From Xanthomonas vesicatoria ATCC 35937 (GTDB lineage Bacteria > Pseudomonadota > Gammaproteobacteria > Xanthomonadales > Xanthomonadaceae): 64,000 nucleotides of DNA. The notes under the pieces were generated by a model. It had not been told where the DNA came from, ran no database searches, and was given only the letters and a program-made list of their open reading frames with translations. Position 1 is the stretch's first letter, and each line of letters starts with the position of its first letter. The translations under genes and the position numbers were made by a program. The stretch covers positions 124,001-188,000 of the forward strand of contig NZ_CP018725.1 of the NCBI RefSeq assembly GCF_001908725.1. The letters run 5' to 3'. Positions 6,670 to 19,196 of this stretch are shown here, piece by piece.

Positions 6670-9177
6670 ATGTCATCGCCTGTTGTTTCGCTCGAACCCG
6701 CCGCTGTTGCCGCCTCTTCCGCACGCACTGTCGTGCACAAATTCGGCGGCACGTCGGTGGCCGATGCCGAACGCTATCGGCACGTTGCGCACCTGTTGCT
6801 GGCGCGCGACGAGACGGTGCAGGTCACCGTGGTCTCGGCGATGAAGGGGGTCACCGACGCCCTGATCGAGCTGGCCGAGCTGGCCGCGCAGGATCGCCCG
6901 GAGTGGCGCGAGCGTTGGCATGAAACGCGCGCACGCCATCGTGGCGCGGCGGTGGCCTTGCTCGGCGAACACTCGGGGCCAACGGTGGAGTGGCTGGACG
7001 AGCGTTTCGAGCATCTGGCGCAGATCCTGGGGGCCTTGGCGGTGATCGGCGAGTTGCCGCGCGAGGTGCTCGACCGCGTGCAAGGCCTGGGCGAGGTGTA
7101 TTCGGCGCAGCTGTTGGGCGATCACTTCCGCGCCATCGGCGAAGACTGCGCGGTGCTGGATGCGCGCGATGTGCTGGTGGTCAACCGTGGCGAGCTCGGC
7201 GTCGACGTGGACTGGGATACCAGCGCGCGCCGGCTTGCGACCTGGCGCCAGGCGCATCCGCAGACGCGTGTGGTGGTGACCGGATTCGTGGCGCGCGACC
7301 GCGCCGACCGCATCACCACGCTGGGCCGCAACGGCAGCGATTATTCCGGTGCGATCTTCGCGGCATTATTCGATGCGGACGAACTGCATATCTGGACCGA
7401 CGTGGATGGCGTGCTGTCGGCCGACCCGCGCGTGGTGCCGGAGGCAGTGCAGCTGGAAACACTGAGCTACGATGAGGCCTGCGAGCTGGCGTACTTCGGG
7501 GCGAAGGTGGTGCATCCGCAGACCATGTCGCCGGCGATCGAGCGCGGCCTGCCGATCATCATCCGCAACACCTTCCAGCCCGAACATCCGGGCACGCGCA
7601 TCACCGCCAGCAGCGCAGTCAGCGGGCCGATCAAGGGGCTGACGCTGAGCCCGGATCTGGCAGTGCTCAATCTCGAAGGCACCGGCCTAATCGGCGTGCC
7701 GGGCACGGCCGAGCGCGTGTTCGCGGCGCTGCGCACGGCGCAGGTCTCGGTGGTGATGATCTCGCAGGGCTCGTCGGAGCATTCGATCTGCTGCGTGGTC
7801 AAGCAGCATGAGTCCGAGCGTGCACGCACTGCGTTGTTGCAGGCGTTTGCGCACGAACTCACCGTGGGCCAGGTACAGCGCGTGCAGCTGACCACCGGCA
7901 TCAGCGTGTTGGCGGCAGTGGGCGATGGCATGGCCGGGCAGCCGGGTGTGGCGGCGCGGCTGTTCGAATCGCTGGGGCGCGCGCAGGTCAATATCCTGGC
8001 CATCGCGCAGGGATCGTCGGAGCGCAATATCTCGGTGGCCATCGATGCGGCGCATGCGACCAAGGCCTTGCGCGCGGCGCATGCCGGCTTCTGGCTGTCG
8101 CCGCAGACGTTCTCGGTGGGTGTGATCGGGCCGGGCAATGTTGGCGCGGCGTTGCTGGACCAGTTACGCATCGCGCAGCCGCAGCTGCTGGGCAAGGCCA
8201 ACATCGACCTGCGCTTGCGCGCGGTGGTGTCGCGCGGGCGCATGTTGCTGGACGAGCGCGGCCTGGTCGGCGATTGGCGCGATGCGTTTGCATCCGCGGC
8301 CACCACGACCGATCTGGAGCGGTTCACCACGCATCTGCTGTCGGCGCATCTGCCGCATACGGTGATCATCGATTGCAGCGGCAGCGCAGAAGTGGCCGAC
8401 CGCTATGCCGGTTGGTTGGCGGCCGGCATCCATGTGGTGACGCCGAACAAACAAGCCGGCTCCGGCCCCTTGGCGCGCTACGAAGCGATCCGTGCGGCGG
8501 CCGATGCCAGTGGCGCGCGTTTCCGTTACGAGGCCACCGTGGGTGCGGGCCTGCCGGTGATCACCACGCTGCGCGATCTGGTCGATACCGGCGATGCGGT
8601 GACTTCGATCGAAGGCATCTTTTCCGGCACCTTGGCGTGGCTGTTCAACAAATACGACGGCAGCGTGGCGTTCTCCGAACTGGTGACGCAGGCGCGCGGC
8701 ATGGGCTATACCGAGCCGGACCCACGCGACGATCTGTCGGGCGTGGATGTGGCGCGCAAGCTGGTGATTTTGGCACGCGAAGCGGGGCGCGCGATCAGCC
8801 TGGAAGACGTCAACGTCGAAAGCCTGGTGCCAGAAGCATTGCGCCAGGCCAGCGTGGAGGACTTCATGGCGCGCTTGCACGAAGTGGATGCAACGTTCGC
8901 GCAGCGGCTGACCGATGCGCGCGTACGCGGCAATGTGTTGCGCTATGTCGCGCAGCTGCCGCCCGATCGCGCGCCCAGCGTGGGCCTGGTCGAGCTGCCG
9001 GCCGATCATGCCTTCGCCAACCTGCGCCTGACCGACAACGTGGTGCAGTTCACCACGCGGCGTTACTGCGAGAACCCGCTGGTGGTGCAGGGCCCGGGCG
9101 CCGGGCCGGAGGTCACCGCGGCCGGTGTGTTTGCCGATCTGCTGCGCGTGGCGGCGGGCGAGGGGGCGCGATTGTGA
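6670..9177 (+). CDS. thrA: Bifunctional aspartokinase I / homoserine dehydrogenase I
   Basis: An 835-residue fusion enzyme that phosphorylates aspartate and reduces aspartate semialdehyde to homoserine, the first and third steps of threonine/methionine synthesis. The N-terminal kinase starts with VHKFGGTSV (about residue 22) and contains [16 protein letters not shown] regulatory repeats lie around residues 330-470 ([14 protein letters not shown] and [14 protein letters not shown]). The homoserine dehydrogenase Rossmann motif [14 protein letters not shown] begins at about residue 482. Length matches E. coli ThrA (820). It follows the Thr/Ile leader and hairpin and overlaps thrB by four bases (GTGA). 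Confidence 0.97.
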   Translation: MSSPVVSLEPAAVAASSARTVVHKFGGTSVADAERYRHVAHLLLARDETVQVTVVSAMKGVTDALIELAELAAQDRPEWRERWHETRARHRGAAVALLGEHSGPTVEWLDERFEHLAQILGALAVIGELPREVLDRVQGLGEVYSAQLLGDHFRAIGEDCAVLDARDVLVVNRGELGVDVDWDTSARRLATWRQAHPQTRVVVTGFVARDRADRITTLGRNGSDYSGAIFAALFDADELHIWTDVDGVLSADPRVVPEAVQLETLSYDEACELAYFGAKVVHPQTMSPAIERGLPIIIRNTFQPEHPGTRITASSAVSGPIKGLTLSPDLAVLNLEGTGLIGVPGTAERVFAALRTAQVSVVMISQGSSEHSICCVVKQHESERARTALLQAFAHELTVGQVQRVQLTTGISVLAAVGDGMAGQPGVAARLFESLGRAQVNILAIAQGSSERNISVAIDAAHATKALRAAHAGFWLSPQTFSVGVIGPGNVGAALLDQLRIAQPQLLGKANIDLRLRAVVSRGRMLLDERGLVGDWRDAFASAATTTDLERFTTHLLSAHLPHTVIIDCSGSAEVADRYAGWLAAGIHVVTPNKQAGSGPLARYEAIRAAADASGARFRYEATVGAGLPVITTLRDLVDTGDAVTSIEGIFSGTLAWLFNKYDGSVAFSELVTQARGMGYTEPDPRDDLSGVDVARKLVILAREAGRAISLEDVNVESLVPEALRQASVEDFMARLHEVDATFAQRLTDARVRGNVLRYVAQLPPDRAPSVGLVELPADHAFANLRLTDNVVQFTTRRYCENPLVVQGPGAGPEVTAAGVFADLLRVAAGEGARL

Positions 9178-10169
9178 GCCAGGCAGTGATCGGTCAATCC
9201 GCAGTCGCGCAAGCGCAATCAGGTGGCGCGTCTTTTGCCACACAGGCGTTGCACGAAGCGCGCGCCTTCGCACCGGCATCGGTTGCCAATGTCGCCGTGG
9301 GCTTCGACTTGTTGGGCTATCCGGTCGATGGCGTGGGCGATACGGTCACGGTGCGCCGCATCGATGCGCCGGTGGTACGCATCGCCGCCATTCGCGGCAC
9401 CACCGTCGCGTTGCCGCTGGATGCCGAGCGCAACACCGCCGGCGCAGCCTTGATGTCGCTGCGCGCAGCACTGGAGTTGCCCTACGGCTTTGAAGTGGAG
9501 ATCGACAAGGGCATCGCGTTGAGCTCAGGCATGGGGGGCTCGGCAGCCTCATGTGTGGCCGCGTTGGTGGCGGCAAACGCACTGCTGGACACGCCGCTGA
9601 GCACGACGCAGCTGTATCAGCATGCGCTCGACGGCGAAGCCGTCGCTAGCGGTAGCCGCCATGGCGACAATCTAGGGCCGCTATTTTTGGGCGGGCTGGT
9701 GCTGTGCACGCTGGAGCGGCTGGTGCCGATCGCAGTGCCAGCGGACTGGCACAGCCTGTTGGTGCACCCGGATGCGGTGCTGGAAACCCGTCGCGCGCGC
9801 GAAGCCCTGGCCGGCGATTATCGACTGCGCGAGTTTGTCGCGCAGAGCACCAATCTTGCGTTGGTGCTGGCAGGCTGCCATGCCGGCGATGCCGGGTTGG
9901 TGCGCGCCGGCTTGCGCGATGTGCTGGTCGAGCCACGCCGTGCCCCGCTGATCACCGGCTTCGCCGCCGCCAAGCAAGCTGCGCTGGCGCATGACGCGAT
10001 GGGCGCGAGCATTTCCGGGGCCGGCCCCAGTGTGTTCGCATGGTTCGAAACGCGTGCCGCCGCGCAGGCCGCTGCGCCTGCGGTGCAGGCCGCGTTCGCC
10101 GCTGCCGGATTCGATAGCCAGTCCTGGGTCTCGCCGATCGCCAGCCCGGCGGCACGGCGGATCGAATGA
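9174..10169 (+). CDS. thrB: Homoserine kinase
   Basis: A GHMP-family kinase of 331 residues that makes O-phosphohomoserine. The GTG start at 9174 overlaps the thrA stop (GTGA). This start is preferred because the frame further upstream only shadows thrA. Family motifs are [16 protein letters not shown] near the N-terminus, the phosphate-binding [14 protein letters not shown] at about residue 113, and a C-terminal [15 protein letters not shown]. It is translationally coupled to thrA; the third gene of the pathway, thrC, is separated by an opposite-strand gene. Confidence 0.96.
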   Translation: MSQAVIGQSAVAQAQSGGASFATQALHEARAFAPASVANVAVGFDLLGYPVDGVGDTVTVRRIDAPVVRIAAIRGTTVALPLDAERNTAGAALMSLRAALELPYGFEVEIDKGIALSSGMGGSAASCVAALVAANALLDTPLSTTQLYQHALDGEAVASGSRHGDNLGPLFLGGLVLCTLERLVPIAVPADWHSLLVHPDAVLETRRAREALAGDYRLREFVAQSTNLALVLAGCHAGDAGLVRAGLRDVLVEPRRAPLITGFAAAKQAALAHDAMGASISGAGPSVFAWFETRAAAQAAAPAVQAAFAAAGFDSQSWVSPIASPAARRIE

Positions 10170-10243
10170 GCCGGCATCTGCATGTCCCGGCTCGGCAGGA
10201 TGCAGCGTGCGACGTGCGGACCACGCAGCACGCTGCAGGCCCC

Positions 10244-10558
10244 TTATTCCACGACGACCTCGCTGATCTGCATCACCGGGCTCAGGTCGGTGTAGTTGGC
10301 GATGTCGCCCAGGATCTCCGTCGCGTGCGGGCCGAAGCTAGCGTTGAAGGCCTCGACCGAGTCGCAAAAGATATGGCACATGCCGATGAAGGCCGGCGTG
10401 CTACCCGGCTCGCCGCCGCTGAGTCCCTTGTCCACGGTGTAACGCAGGCAGGCCGCGCCCATGCGCGCGCTCACCAGCGGCATGTGCTGATCGCGGTAGT
10501 AGCTGTGGTCGAAACGGGCGCCTTCGCGGTAGGGGTACATCACGCTGACCTTGATCAT
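10244..10558 (-). CDS. EthD-family small dimeric protein
   Basis: A 104-residue protein starting MIKVSVMYPYREGARFDHSY, a typical EthD/ferredoxin-like alpha-beta-barrel start, followed by DQHMPLVSARMG. Such proteins form dimers and are often oxygenases or accessory proteins in degradation pathways; the substrate here is unknown. The start at 10558 is chosen because the conserved family begins there. It lies antisense between thrB and thrC and splits the usual thrABC order. Confidence 0.8.
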   Translation of the reverse strand: MIKVSVMYPYREGARFDHSYYRDQHMPLVSARMGAACLRYTVDKGLSGGEPGSTPAFIGMCHIFCDSVEAFNASFGPHATEILGDIANYTDLSPVMQISEVVVE

Positions 10559-10716
10559 CTGCCGACTCCACGGAAAGGTGCGGGCAGCATAGCGCTGCAT
10601 CAGCGCGTGCAGTGGACCACTCGGCGGAACGCAGCAACCGCGCCAACCGTGCCCATTTCCTCGACCATTTCATTGCCGGGTAACGCCCGGTCCTGTTTTT
10701 GCCTGGAGTCACGCTG

Positions 10717-12021
10717 ATGTTCATCTCCACCCGTGGCGGCGCACCCGCCGCAAGCCTGAGCCAGGCGATTGCCGCCGGCCTGGCCCCCGATGGCGGACTG
10801 TATGTGCCGCAGACCTTGCCGCCGGCGCGCACGCTGGCCGCCTCTGCCGATCTGGGCGCGACAGCCGCCACGCTGCTGCAGCCGTTTTTCGAAGGCGATG
10901 GGTTGGCGCCCGAGCTGCCTGCCATCTGCGCCGAAGCGTTCGATTTCCCGGCCCCGCTGGTACCACTGGCCACCCCCGGCGACTACGCGCTGGAGCTGTT
11001 CCATGGCCCGACCGCCGCATTCAAGGATTTCGGTGCGCGCTTCTTGGCGGCCTGCCTGACCCGTCTGCGCCGTGCCGAAGACCGCCCGCTCACCATTCTG
11101 GTGGCCACCTCCGGCGATACCGGCGCTGCGGTGGCGGCAGCATTCCATCGCCAGCCCGGCTTGCGTGTGGTGGTGCTGTATCCGGATGGCCGGGTGTCGC
11201 CGCGCCAGGCGCATCAGCTGGGCTGCTTTGGCGACAACATCCAGGCCTTGCGCGTGGCCGGCTCGTTCGACGATTGCCAGGCGATGGTCAAGCAGGCCTT
11301 AAACGACGCGGCGCTGCAGGCGCAGGTGCCGCTGAGTTCGGCCAACAGCATCAGCCTGGGTCGCCTGTTGCCGCAGATGAGCTACTACGCGCACGCGGCC
11401 CTGCAGCACCAGGCGGCCGCAGGCAGTGTGCTGAATCTGGTAGTGCCCACCGGTAATCTGGGCAACGGGCTGGCCGCCATCCTGGCGCGCGCGCTCGGGG
11501 TGCCGCTGGGCAAGATCGCGCTGGCCTCCAATGCCAACCACGTGTTGCCGGACTATTTTGCCGGCGACGACTACGCCCCGCAGCCCAGCGTGGCGACCCT
11601 GGCCAATGCGATGGACGTGGGCGCGCCAAGCAATTTCGAGCGGCTGCGCTGGTTGTACCAGGGCGACGACGCGGCGTTGCGCGAGGCCTTCCGGGCGCTG
11701 TCGGTGGACGATGCGGCCATCAGCCACACCATCCAGCAGCGTTATGCCCGCTACGGCGAGGTGCATTGCCCGCACACCGCCACCGCGGTGCATGTGCTGG
11801 AGCAATTGCGTGCCGAAGGTGCCGAGGGCGTCACCGGGGACTGGGCCGTGGCGGCCACCGCGCACCCGGCCAAGTTCGAAGGCGTGGTGGAGCCGTTGAT
11901 CGGCCGCGCGGTCGAGGTGCCACCCGCGCTGGCCGCGTTATTGCAGCGCCCCGCACACGCTGAAGTCTTGGCGCCGGACTACGCGGCATTCCGGCAGCGC
12001 CTGCTTGCGGATGCGGCCTGA
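10717..12021 (+). CDS. thrC: Threonine synthase
   Basis: A 434-residue PLP enzyme converting O-phosphohomoserine to threonine. The start at ATG 10717 has GGAG at 10705-10708. It begins MFISTRGGAPAASLSQAI and carries the PLP lysine in HGPTAAFKDFGARF (Lys103), the LVATSGDTGAAVA loop and a phosphate-binding VVPTGNLGNG. Although part of the pathway started by thrAB, it is separated from them by an antisense EthD gene, so it probably has its own promoter in 10559-10716. Confidence 0.96.
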   Translation: MFISTRGGAPAASLSQAIAAGLAPDGGLYVPQTLPPARTLAASADLGATAATLLQPFFEGDGLAPELPAICAEAFDFPAPLVPLATPGDYALELFHGPTAAFKDFGARFLAACLTRLRRAEDRPLTILVATSGDTGAAVAAAFHRQPGLRVVVLYPDGRVSPRQAHQLGCFGDNIQALRVAGSFDDCQAMVKQALNDAALQAQVPLSSANSISLGRLLPQMSYYAHAALQHQAAAGSVLNLVVPTGNLGNGLAAILARALGVPLGKIALASNANHVLPDYFAGDDYAPQPSVATLANAMDVGAPSNFERLRWLYQGDDAALREAFRALSVDDAAISHTIQQRYARYGEVHCPHTATAVHVLEQLRAEGAEGVTGDWAVAATAHPAKFEGVVEPLIGRAVEVPPALAALLQRPAHAEVLAPDYAAFRQRLLADAA

Positions 12022-12124
12022 GCCAAACGCGTTCAGCCAGCCGGGGTTGGAAAGTGCCGCGCATGGGGCTATCTCTATCTGGGTGCGGCCCCGGCGTGGC
12101 GCCGCGTTCGATGTGGGTTGCTGC

Positions 12125-12868
12125 ATGTCTTATCGAGTGATTGCCGTTGTCGCCGCGGTGTGCGGCTGGGCAGTGGCGGGTGCGTCCATGGCCGCCGATG
12201 CCATGGTTGCGTCCCCGGTGTCGCCCTTGGGCGCACCGCGTGCGGGGCTGATCGATGCCTTGGCGCGTCAGGCGCCGTCGTTGGACCGCCAGGTCCTGGC
12301 GTTGGCTACCGAGGCGCTGCAGTGCGCGCGCCAGCGCCAGCAGGTAGGCGCCGAACGCGTGCTCAGCGTGATCGACTACAGCCGGCCGTCGACCGAGCGC
12401 CGGTTGTGGGTATTCGACCTGGCGCGGCAGCGGCTGCTGTTCCAGGAGTGGGTGGCGCACGGGCGCAACACTGGCGAGAACCTGGCCGCGAAGTTCTCCA
12501 ACGCCGATGGCAGCTTCCAGTCCAGCCTGGGGGCGTTCACCGCGCAGGAGGCGTACACCGGCCACAACGGCTACTCGTTGCGGCTCAAAGGGCTGGAGCC
12601 GGGCTTCAACGATCACGCGCGCGACCGCGCCATCGTGATCCACGGCGCGCCCTACGTCAGCGAGGCCATCATCCGTAGCCAGGGTCGGCTGGGACGCAGC
12701 CTGGGTTGCCCGGCGGTGCGGCCGGCGGTGGCCAAACAGTTGATCGACACCTTGCGCGAGGGTGCGTTCGTGTTTGCCTATTATCCGGACCGCGCCTGGC
12801 TGCGGCAGTCGCAACTTCTGAGTAGCGGCTGCGGTGCGGCGGTGGCCAGTGCAGTCGGTGGCCGCTGA
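12125..12868 (+). CDS. Exported murein L,D-transpeptidase catalytic-domain protein (YkuD_2 type)
   Basis: A 247-residue protein with a signal peptide (MSYRVIAVVAAVCGWAVAGASMAADA, cleavage probably after an Ala). The start at 12125 is preferred over a longer frame because only it places the signal at the N-terminus. The conserved core reads WVAHGRNTGENLA, GYSLRLKGLEPGFND, IVIHGAPYV and GRLGRSLGCPAV; the last contains the expected catalytic Cys. Members of this family act on periplasmic peptidoglycan or related substrates, but the exact reaction here is not known. It follows thrC with a 103-base gap. Confidence 0.85.
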   Translation: MSYRVIAVVAAVCGWAVAGASMAADAMVASPVSPLGAPRAGLIDALARQAPSLDRQVLALATEALQCARQRQQVGAERVLSVIDYSRPSTERRLWVFDLARQRLLFQEWVAHGRNTGENLAAKFSNADGSFQSSLGAFTAQEAYTGHNGYSLRLKGLEPGFNDHARDRAIVIHGAPYVSEAIIRSQGRLGRSLGCPAVRPAVAKQLIDTLREGAFVFAYYPDRAWLRQSQLLSSGCGAAVASAVGGR

Positions 12869-13064
12869 CGCGTGGTGCACTGCGGGCTGATGCGGGAGTG
12901 CGGTTGAGAACACGGCCGGCGTGAATAAGCGCAGTTGCGGCGCTGCCGCGCTATATGCCAGCGCATAGCCGTCTTCATCACTCCTGCAGGCACTGCATCG
13001 TCGCAACGCGCAGAGGCGTGGCCATGCCATCAACCCCGCTGGGCAACGATCGGCCAAATGGCGC

Positions 13065-13826
13065 TCAGACCGTATCGCCCGCCAGGCCGCGCAGGGCGGG
13101 GTAATCCAGGATCTGTACCAGGTGCAGTTGCGGCAGCGCGATCAGTTGCTGCTGCCTGAGCTTGGTGAAGGTGCGGCTCACCGTTTCCATGGTCAGCCCA
13201 AGATGGTCGGCGATGTCGCCGCGGCTCATCGGCAGTGCAACGGTGTCGCCGCTGGCGCCGGGCTGTGTGGAGCGGGCGGCTAGCCGCAACAGAAAATGCG
13301 CCAGCCGTTCGCTGGGTTGCAGCCGCGCCAGCAGCAGGCCGGTGTCCTGCGCGGCGGCCAGTTCCATGCTGGCGCGTTGCAGCAGCTTGCGCTCCAGATG
13401 CGGGTAGCGATCGCGCAACTGGCGCATCTGCGCCATCGGCGTGCGGCACACGCGGCTATCGACGATGGCTTCGATATCGTGGCGGTGGTGCGCAGTTTCG
13501 GTCAGCCCCACATAGTCACCGGGCAGCACGAAACCGGTGATCTGGCGGCGGCCGTCGGCCAGCGTGCGCACCATGCGCAGGGCGCCGGAGGTGAGGGTAT
13601 AGACGTGCTGGCGCGCATCGCCGGCGCGCACCAGCGTACTGCCGGGTGCATAGCTGGACGCAGTGGTGGCCTGATCGAGCGCGCCCATTTCCTGGGGCGA
13701 CAATGCTGCGCAGATCGCACGGCCGCGGACCGCGCAGAGCGCGCAATCGGAACTGGGCGTGCCGCTGCCGTGTGCTGCGCCGGGCGCAGCGCAGGTCACG
13801 CTGGGGTCTGAAAGCTGCCGATACAT
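13065..13826 (-). CDS. FNR-type Crp-family transcription regulator with four candidate [4Fe-4S] cysteines
   Basis: A 253-residue Crp/Fnr protein. N-terminal cysteines are Cys28, Cys31 and Cys39 ([12 protein letters not shown]), and Cys127 sits in DSRVCRTP, equivalent in place to FNR Cys122; this set suggests an oxygen-sensing iron-sulphur cluster. A cyclic-nucleotide-like beta-roll follows ([23 protein letters not shown]). The C-terminal helix-turn-helix is [19 protein letters not shown], whose E..SR recognition residues match FNR, predicting TTGAT-N4-ATCAA sites. The spacing C-x2-C-x7-C is longer than the C-x2-C-x5-C of E. coli FNR. It is divergent from hisS (110 bases). Confidence 0.88.
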   Translation of the reverse strand: MYRQLSDPSVTCAAPGAAHGSGTPSSDCALCAVRGRAICAALSPQEMGALDQATTASSYAPGSTLVRAGDARQHVYTLTSGALRMVRTLADGRRQITGFVLPGDYVGLTETAHHRHDIEAIVDSRVCRTPMAQMRQLRDRYPHLERKLLQRASMELAAAQDTGLLLARLQPSERLAHFLLRLAARSTQPGASGDTVALPMSRGDIADHLGLTMETVSRTFTKLRQQQLIALPQLHLVQILDYPALRGLAGDTV

Positions 13827-13936
13827 GGGTCACGCACTGCCGAGGACGCAGCTCAATGATACGCCATGCGGTCAGCGTGCCCGCCCAGCCGGTAGAATTA
13901 CCGGCTCGCCCCAGTCGTCCTGCAGGAGTTTCGCTC

Positions 13937-15373
13937 GTGATCAAGCCCCGTACGCCGCCCGGCATCATGGAATTGCTGCCACGCGAGCAGATCGCGTTCC
14001 AGCGCATGCTGGACGTCATCCGCCGCAATTACGCGCGGTTCGGGTTCCTGCCGGTCGAAACCCCGGTGTTCGAGCTCTCCGACGTGCTGTTGACCAAATC
14101 CGGCGGCGAAACCGAGCGCCAGGTGTACTTCGTGCAGTCCACCGGGGCGCTGGCCAACGCGGCGGCCGCGGCCGACGAGGGTGCCGAGGGTGGCGGCCTG
14201 CCTGAGCTGGCCCTGCGCTTCGACCTCACCGTGCCGCTGGCGCGCTATGTCGCCGAGCATGAGCACGATCTCAGCTTCCCGTTCCGTCGCTATCAGATGC
14301 AACGCGTATATCGTGGCGAGCGTGCGCAGCGCGGGCGTTTCCGCGAGTTCTACCAGTGCGATATCGATGTGATCGGCAAGGATGCGCTGAGCATCCGCTA
14401 CGACGCCGAAGTGCTGGCGGTGATCCACGCGGTGTTCGCCGAACTGGGCATCGGCGACTTCAAGGTACAGTTGAACAACCGCAAGTTGCTGCGCGGGTTT
14501 TTCGAAAGCCTGGGCGTGGCCGAGGGCGAGCTGCAGCTGGCGGTGCTGCGCGAGGTCGACAAGATCGACAAGCGCGGCGCCGATTACGTGCGCGACACGC
14601 TGGTGGGCGAGGGCTTCAACATCGCCGCCGAGCAGGTGGCCAAGATCCTGGCGTTTGTGGCGGTGCGCTCAAGCGGCCATGCCGATGCGCTGGCACAGTT
14701 GCAGGCGCTGGAAGTCTCGGTTGGGGCCAGTGCGACGCTGGGCGAGGGCATTGCCGAATTGCGCGAGGTGCTGGAACTGGTCAAGGCCTTGGGCGTGCCC
14801 GAGAGCGCGTACTGCCTGAATTTCTCGATCGCGCGTGGGCTGGATTACTACACCGGCACCGTCTACGAAACCACGCTGACCGATCATCCGCAGATCGGCT
14901 CGATCTGCTCGGGCGGCCGCTACGAAAGCCTGGCCAGCCACTACACCAAGTCCAAGTTGCCCGGCGTCGGCATCTCGATTGGCCTGACCCGGTTGTTCTG
15001 GCAGCTGCGCGAGGCCGGTCTGATCCAGGGCATCGCCGAAAGCAGCGTGCAGGCGATGGTGGCGCTGCTGGACGAAACCCGCCTGGACGACGCGCTGGAT
15101 ATCGCGCGCCGGCTGCGCATCGGGGGCATCAACACCGAAGTGCAGATGGAGCCGAAGAAGGTCGGCAAGCAGTTCCAGTACGCCGCCCGCGCCGGCATCC
15201 GCTTTGTGGTGCTGGCCGGCCACGACGAGCTGGCGCGCGGCGTGGTGGCGGTGAAGGACCTGGTGCGCGAGCAGCAGTTCGATGTGCCGCGCGACGAGTT
15301 GGCGAGCACGTTGCAGGTTGAGCTGGAGCAGGCCAGGGCGATGCTGGTGGCCGGAGCCAGGGCCGCCGATTGA
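13937..15373 (+). CDS. hisS: Histidyl-tRNA synthetase
   Basis: A 478-residue class II synthetase. GTG 13937 is the likely start: CAGGAG at 13922-13927 is well placed and the conserved start [17 protein letters not shown] follows at once. Motif 2 is visible as [29 protein letters not shown], abbreviated here by its ends (FRRYQMQ...FREFYQCD), and the histidine motifs are [13 protein letters not shown] and SGGRYESL. The anticodon-binding domain is C-terminal. A strong hairpin terminator follows at 15424, separating it from the histidine operon. Confidence 0.96.
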   Translation: MIKPRTPPGIMELLPREQIAFQRMLDVIRRNYARFGFLPVETPVFELSDVLLTKSGGETERQVYFVQSTGALANAAAAADEGAEGGGLPELALRFDLTVPLARYVAEHEHDLSFPFRRYQMQRVYRGERAQRGRFREFYQCDIDVIGKDALSIRYDAEVLAVIHAVFAELGIGDFKVQLNNRKLLRGFFESLGVAEGELQLAVLREVDKIDKRGADYVRDTLVGEGFNIAAEQVAKILAFVAVRSSGHADALAQLQALEVSVGASATLGEGIAELREVLELVKALGVPESAYCLNFSIARGLDYYTGTVYETTLTDHPQIGSICSGGRYESLASHYTKSKLPGVGISIGLTRLFWQLREAGLIQGIAESSVQAMVALLDETRLDDALDIARRLRIGGINTEVQMEPKKVGKQFQYAARAGIRFVVLAGHDELARGVVAVKDLVREQQFDVPRDELASTLQVELEQARAMLVAGARAAD

Positions 15374-15423
15374 GCGAATGGCACGTCCAGTGGCTTGGCC
15401 AGGCCGCCTGATCGCTGCGAAGA

Positions 15424-15464
15424 CGAACCCACCGATGCCTGGCATCCGTGGGTTTTCGTTTCTT
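15424..15464 (+). terminator. Rho-independent terminator after hisS
   Basis: Stem AACCCAC-c-GATGC / GCATC-c-GTGGGTT (15426-15454) with a three-base loop and a following TTCGTTTCTT tract. It lies 50 bases after the hisS stop. Confidence 0.85.
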
Positions 15465-15527
15465 GCCTGGCGGATGCGGATGTCGGCCTGAACCATTCGC
15501 GTATCAGGCCTTGTGACTAGTGCGCAA

Positions 15528-15567
15528 ATTGCGTTAATGTAATAACACGCTATTACATTAACGCAAT
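15528..15567 (+). promoter_or_regulatory. Operator of the histidine operon: perfect 17-bp inverted repeat reaching the first start codon
   Basis: ATTGCGTTAATGTAATA at 15528-15544 and its exact complement at 15551-15567 are separated by ACACGC. The right arm includes the first two bases of the hisR start codon (15566). A possible promoter is TTGTGA (15511-15516) with TAATGT (15535-15540) at 18-bp spacing, so the -10 lies inside the left arm. Binding of the adjacent TrpR-like regulator here would block transcription. The site is seen directly; the regulator pairing is inferred from position and from the known role of such HisR proteins in Xanthomonadales. Confidence 0.85.
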
Positions 15568-15892
15568 GAAACAACGACCTGCCCCCCGCGAAATCACCGA
15601 TGTCGCCGCCTCGCTCAAGATGCTGGCCGATGCGCTGGCATGCCTGGGCGAGCCCGGCTCGGTCGAGGCATTCCTGCGCGATCTGTGCACCCCGGCCGAG
15701 CTCGAAGCCATGGCCGACCGCTGGCGGGTGGTGCCGCTGCTCGTCAAGGGCGTGCCGTACCGCGAGATCCATGAGCTGACCCAGGTCAGCGTCACGACCA
15801 TCGGGCGCGTTGCGCGCACGCTGGAACACGGCGCCGGCGGTTATGCCGCGGCCCTGCGCGAGCAAGCCGCGCGCCCTGTCGATTCCCACTGA
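15566..15892 (+). CDS. hisR: TrpR-like (YerC/YecD family) repressor of the histidine operon
   Basis: A 108-residue all-helical DNA-binding protein of the TrpR superfamily. The segment LRDLCTPAELEAMADRWRVV followed by KGVPYREIHELTQVSVTTIGR corresponds to the TrpR dimer core and helix-turn-helix. It is the first gene of the histidine operon, its start codon is buried in a perfect palindrome, and hisG begins nine bases after its stop codon. Inferred: histidine-responsive autoregulated repressor of the operon. The symbol follows the name used for this regulator in Xanthomonadales. Confidence 0.85.
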   Translation: MKQRPAPREITDVAASLKMLADALACLGEPGSVEAFLRDLCTPAELEAMADRWRVVPLLVKGVPYREIHELTQVSVTTIGRVARTLEHGAGGYAAALREQAARPVDSH

Positions 15893-18104
<2,212 letters not shown>

Positions 18105-18108
<4 letters not shown>

Positions 18109-19196
18109 GCACGCCATCGATTCTGGAGCTGGTACGCGAAGACCTGCGAGCATTTGCCGGCTATTCGTCGGCACGCACCAGCGCGCTGCAGGGCGATGTC
18201 TGGCTCAACGCCAATGAATCGGCCTGGGGCAATCCGGCCGACCCCAACGGCAGCACGCGACGCTACCCGGATCCGCAACCCAACGGGCTGCGCGTGGCGC
18301 TGGCAGCGTTGTACGGCTGCGCGCCCGAGCAACTGCTGATCGGGCGCGGCAGCGATGAAGCGATCGACCTGCTGGTGCGCGGCCTGTGCGTGCCCGAGCG
18401 CGATGCGGTGGTGGTGACGCCACCGGTGTTCGGCATGTATGCGGTGTGCGCGCGCTTGCAGAATGCGCCGCTGGTCGAGGTGCCCTTGGTCGATGGCAGC
18501 GATGGGTTCCATGCAGACATCGCCGCCATCGTCGGGGCGGCACTGACCTCGAAGGCCAAGCTGGTGTTCCTGTGCTCGCCGTCCAACCCGGCGGGCTCGG
18601 CAATTGCGTTGCAGGACATCGAAGTCGCATTGCAGGCATTGCAGGGCAAGGCGCTGGTGGTTGTCGACGAAGCCTATGGCGAATTTTCGGATGTGCCGTC
18701 TGCAGTTGCGCTGCTGAGCCGCTACGACAATCTTGCCGTGCTGCGCACCTTGTCAAAAGCGCATGCGCTTGCCGCTGCGCGCATCGGCAGCCTGATCGCG
18801 AATGCAGAATTGATCGCGCTGTTGCGGCGCTGCCAGGCCCCCTATCCGGTGCCCACGCCGTGCGCGGCGATGGCCGAGCAGGCGCTGTCTGCGCCGGCAC
18901 TGGAGGTTACACGCCGGCGGATTGCCGAGGTGCGCAGCGAGCGTGAGCGCGTGCGCGTCGCCTTGACGCAGCTGCCAGGTGTCCGTCAGGTCTACGCATC
19001 GCAAGGCAACTTCTTGCTGGTGCGTTTCGAAGACGCCGAGGCTGCCTTCCAGGCGCTGCTGGAAGCCGGCGTGGTGGTGCGCGATCAGCGCGCGGTGCCG
19101 CGCCTGTCCGATGCGTTGCGCATCACGTTGGGCACGGTCGAACAGAACGAGCGCGTGCTCGGTGCGCTGCGGCGCAAGCAGGAGGCTGCGGCATGA
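18105..19196 (+). CDS. hisC: Histidinol-phosphate aminotransferase
   Basis: A 363-residue class I/II PLP aminotransferase converting imidazole-acetol phosphate to histidinol phosphate. Start ATG 18105 (ATGA overlap with hisD). Recognised by [34 protein letters not shown], the PLP lysine in [16 protein letters not shown] and the C-terminal LRITLGT. The gene order and overlaps place it firmly in the histidine operon. Confidence 0.96.

Noticed and set aside
11831..13057. A 408-codon minus-strand open frame opposite thrC and the L,D-transpeptidase gene
   Set aside because: Both opposite-strand genes are clear family members; this frame has no family resemblance.
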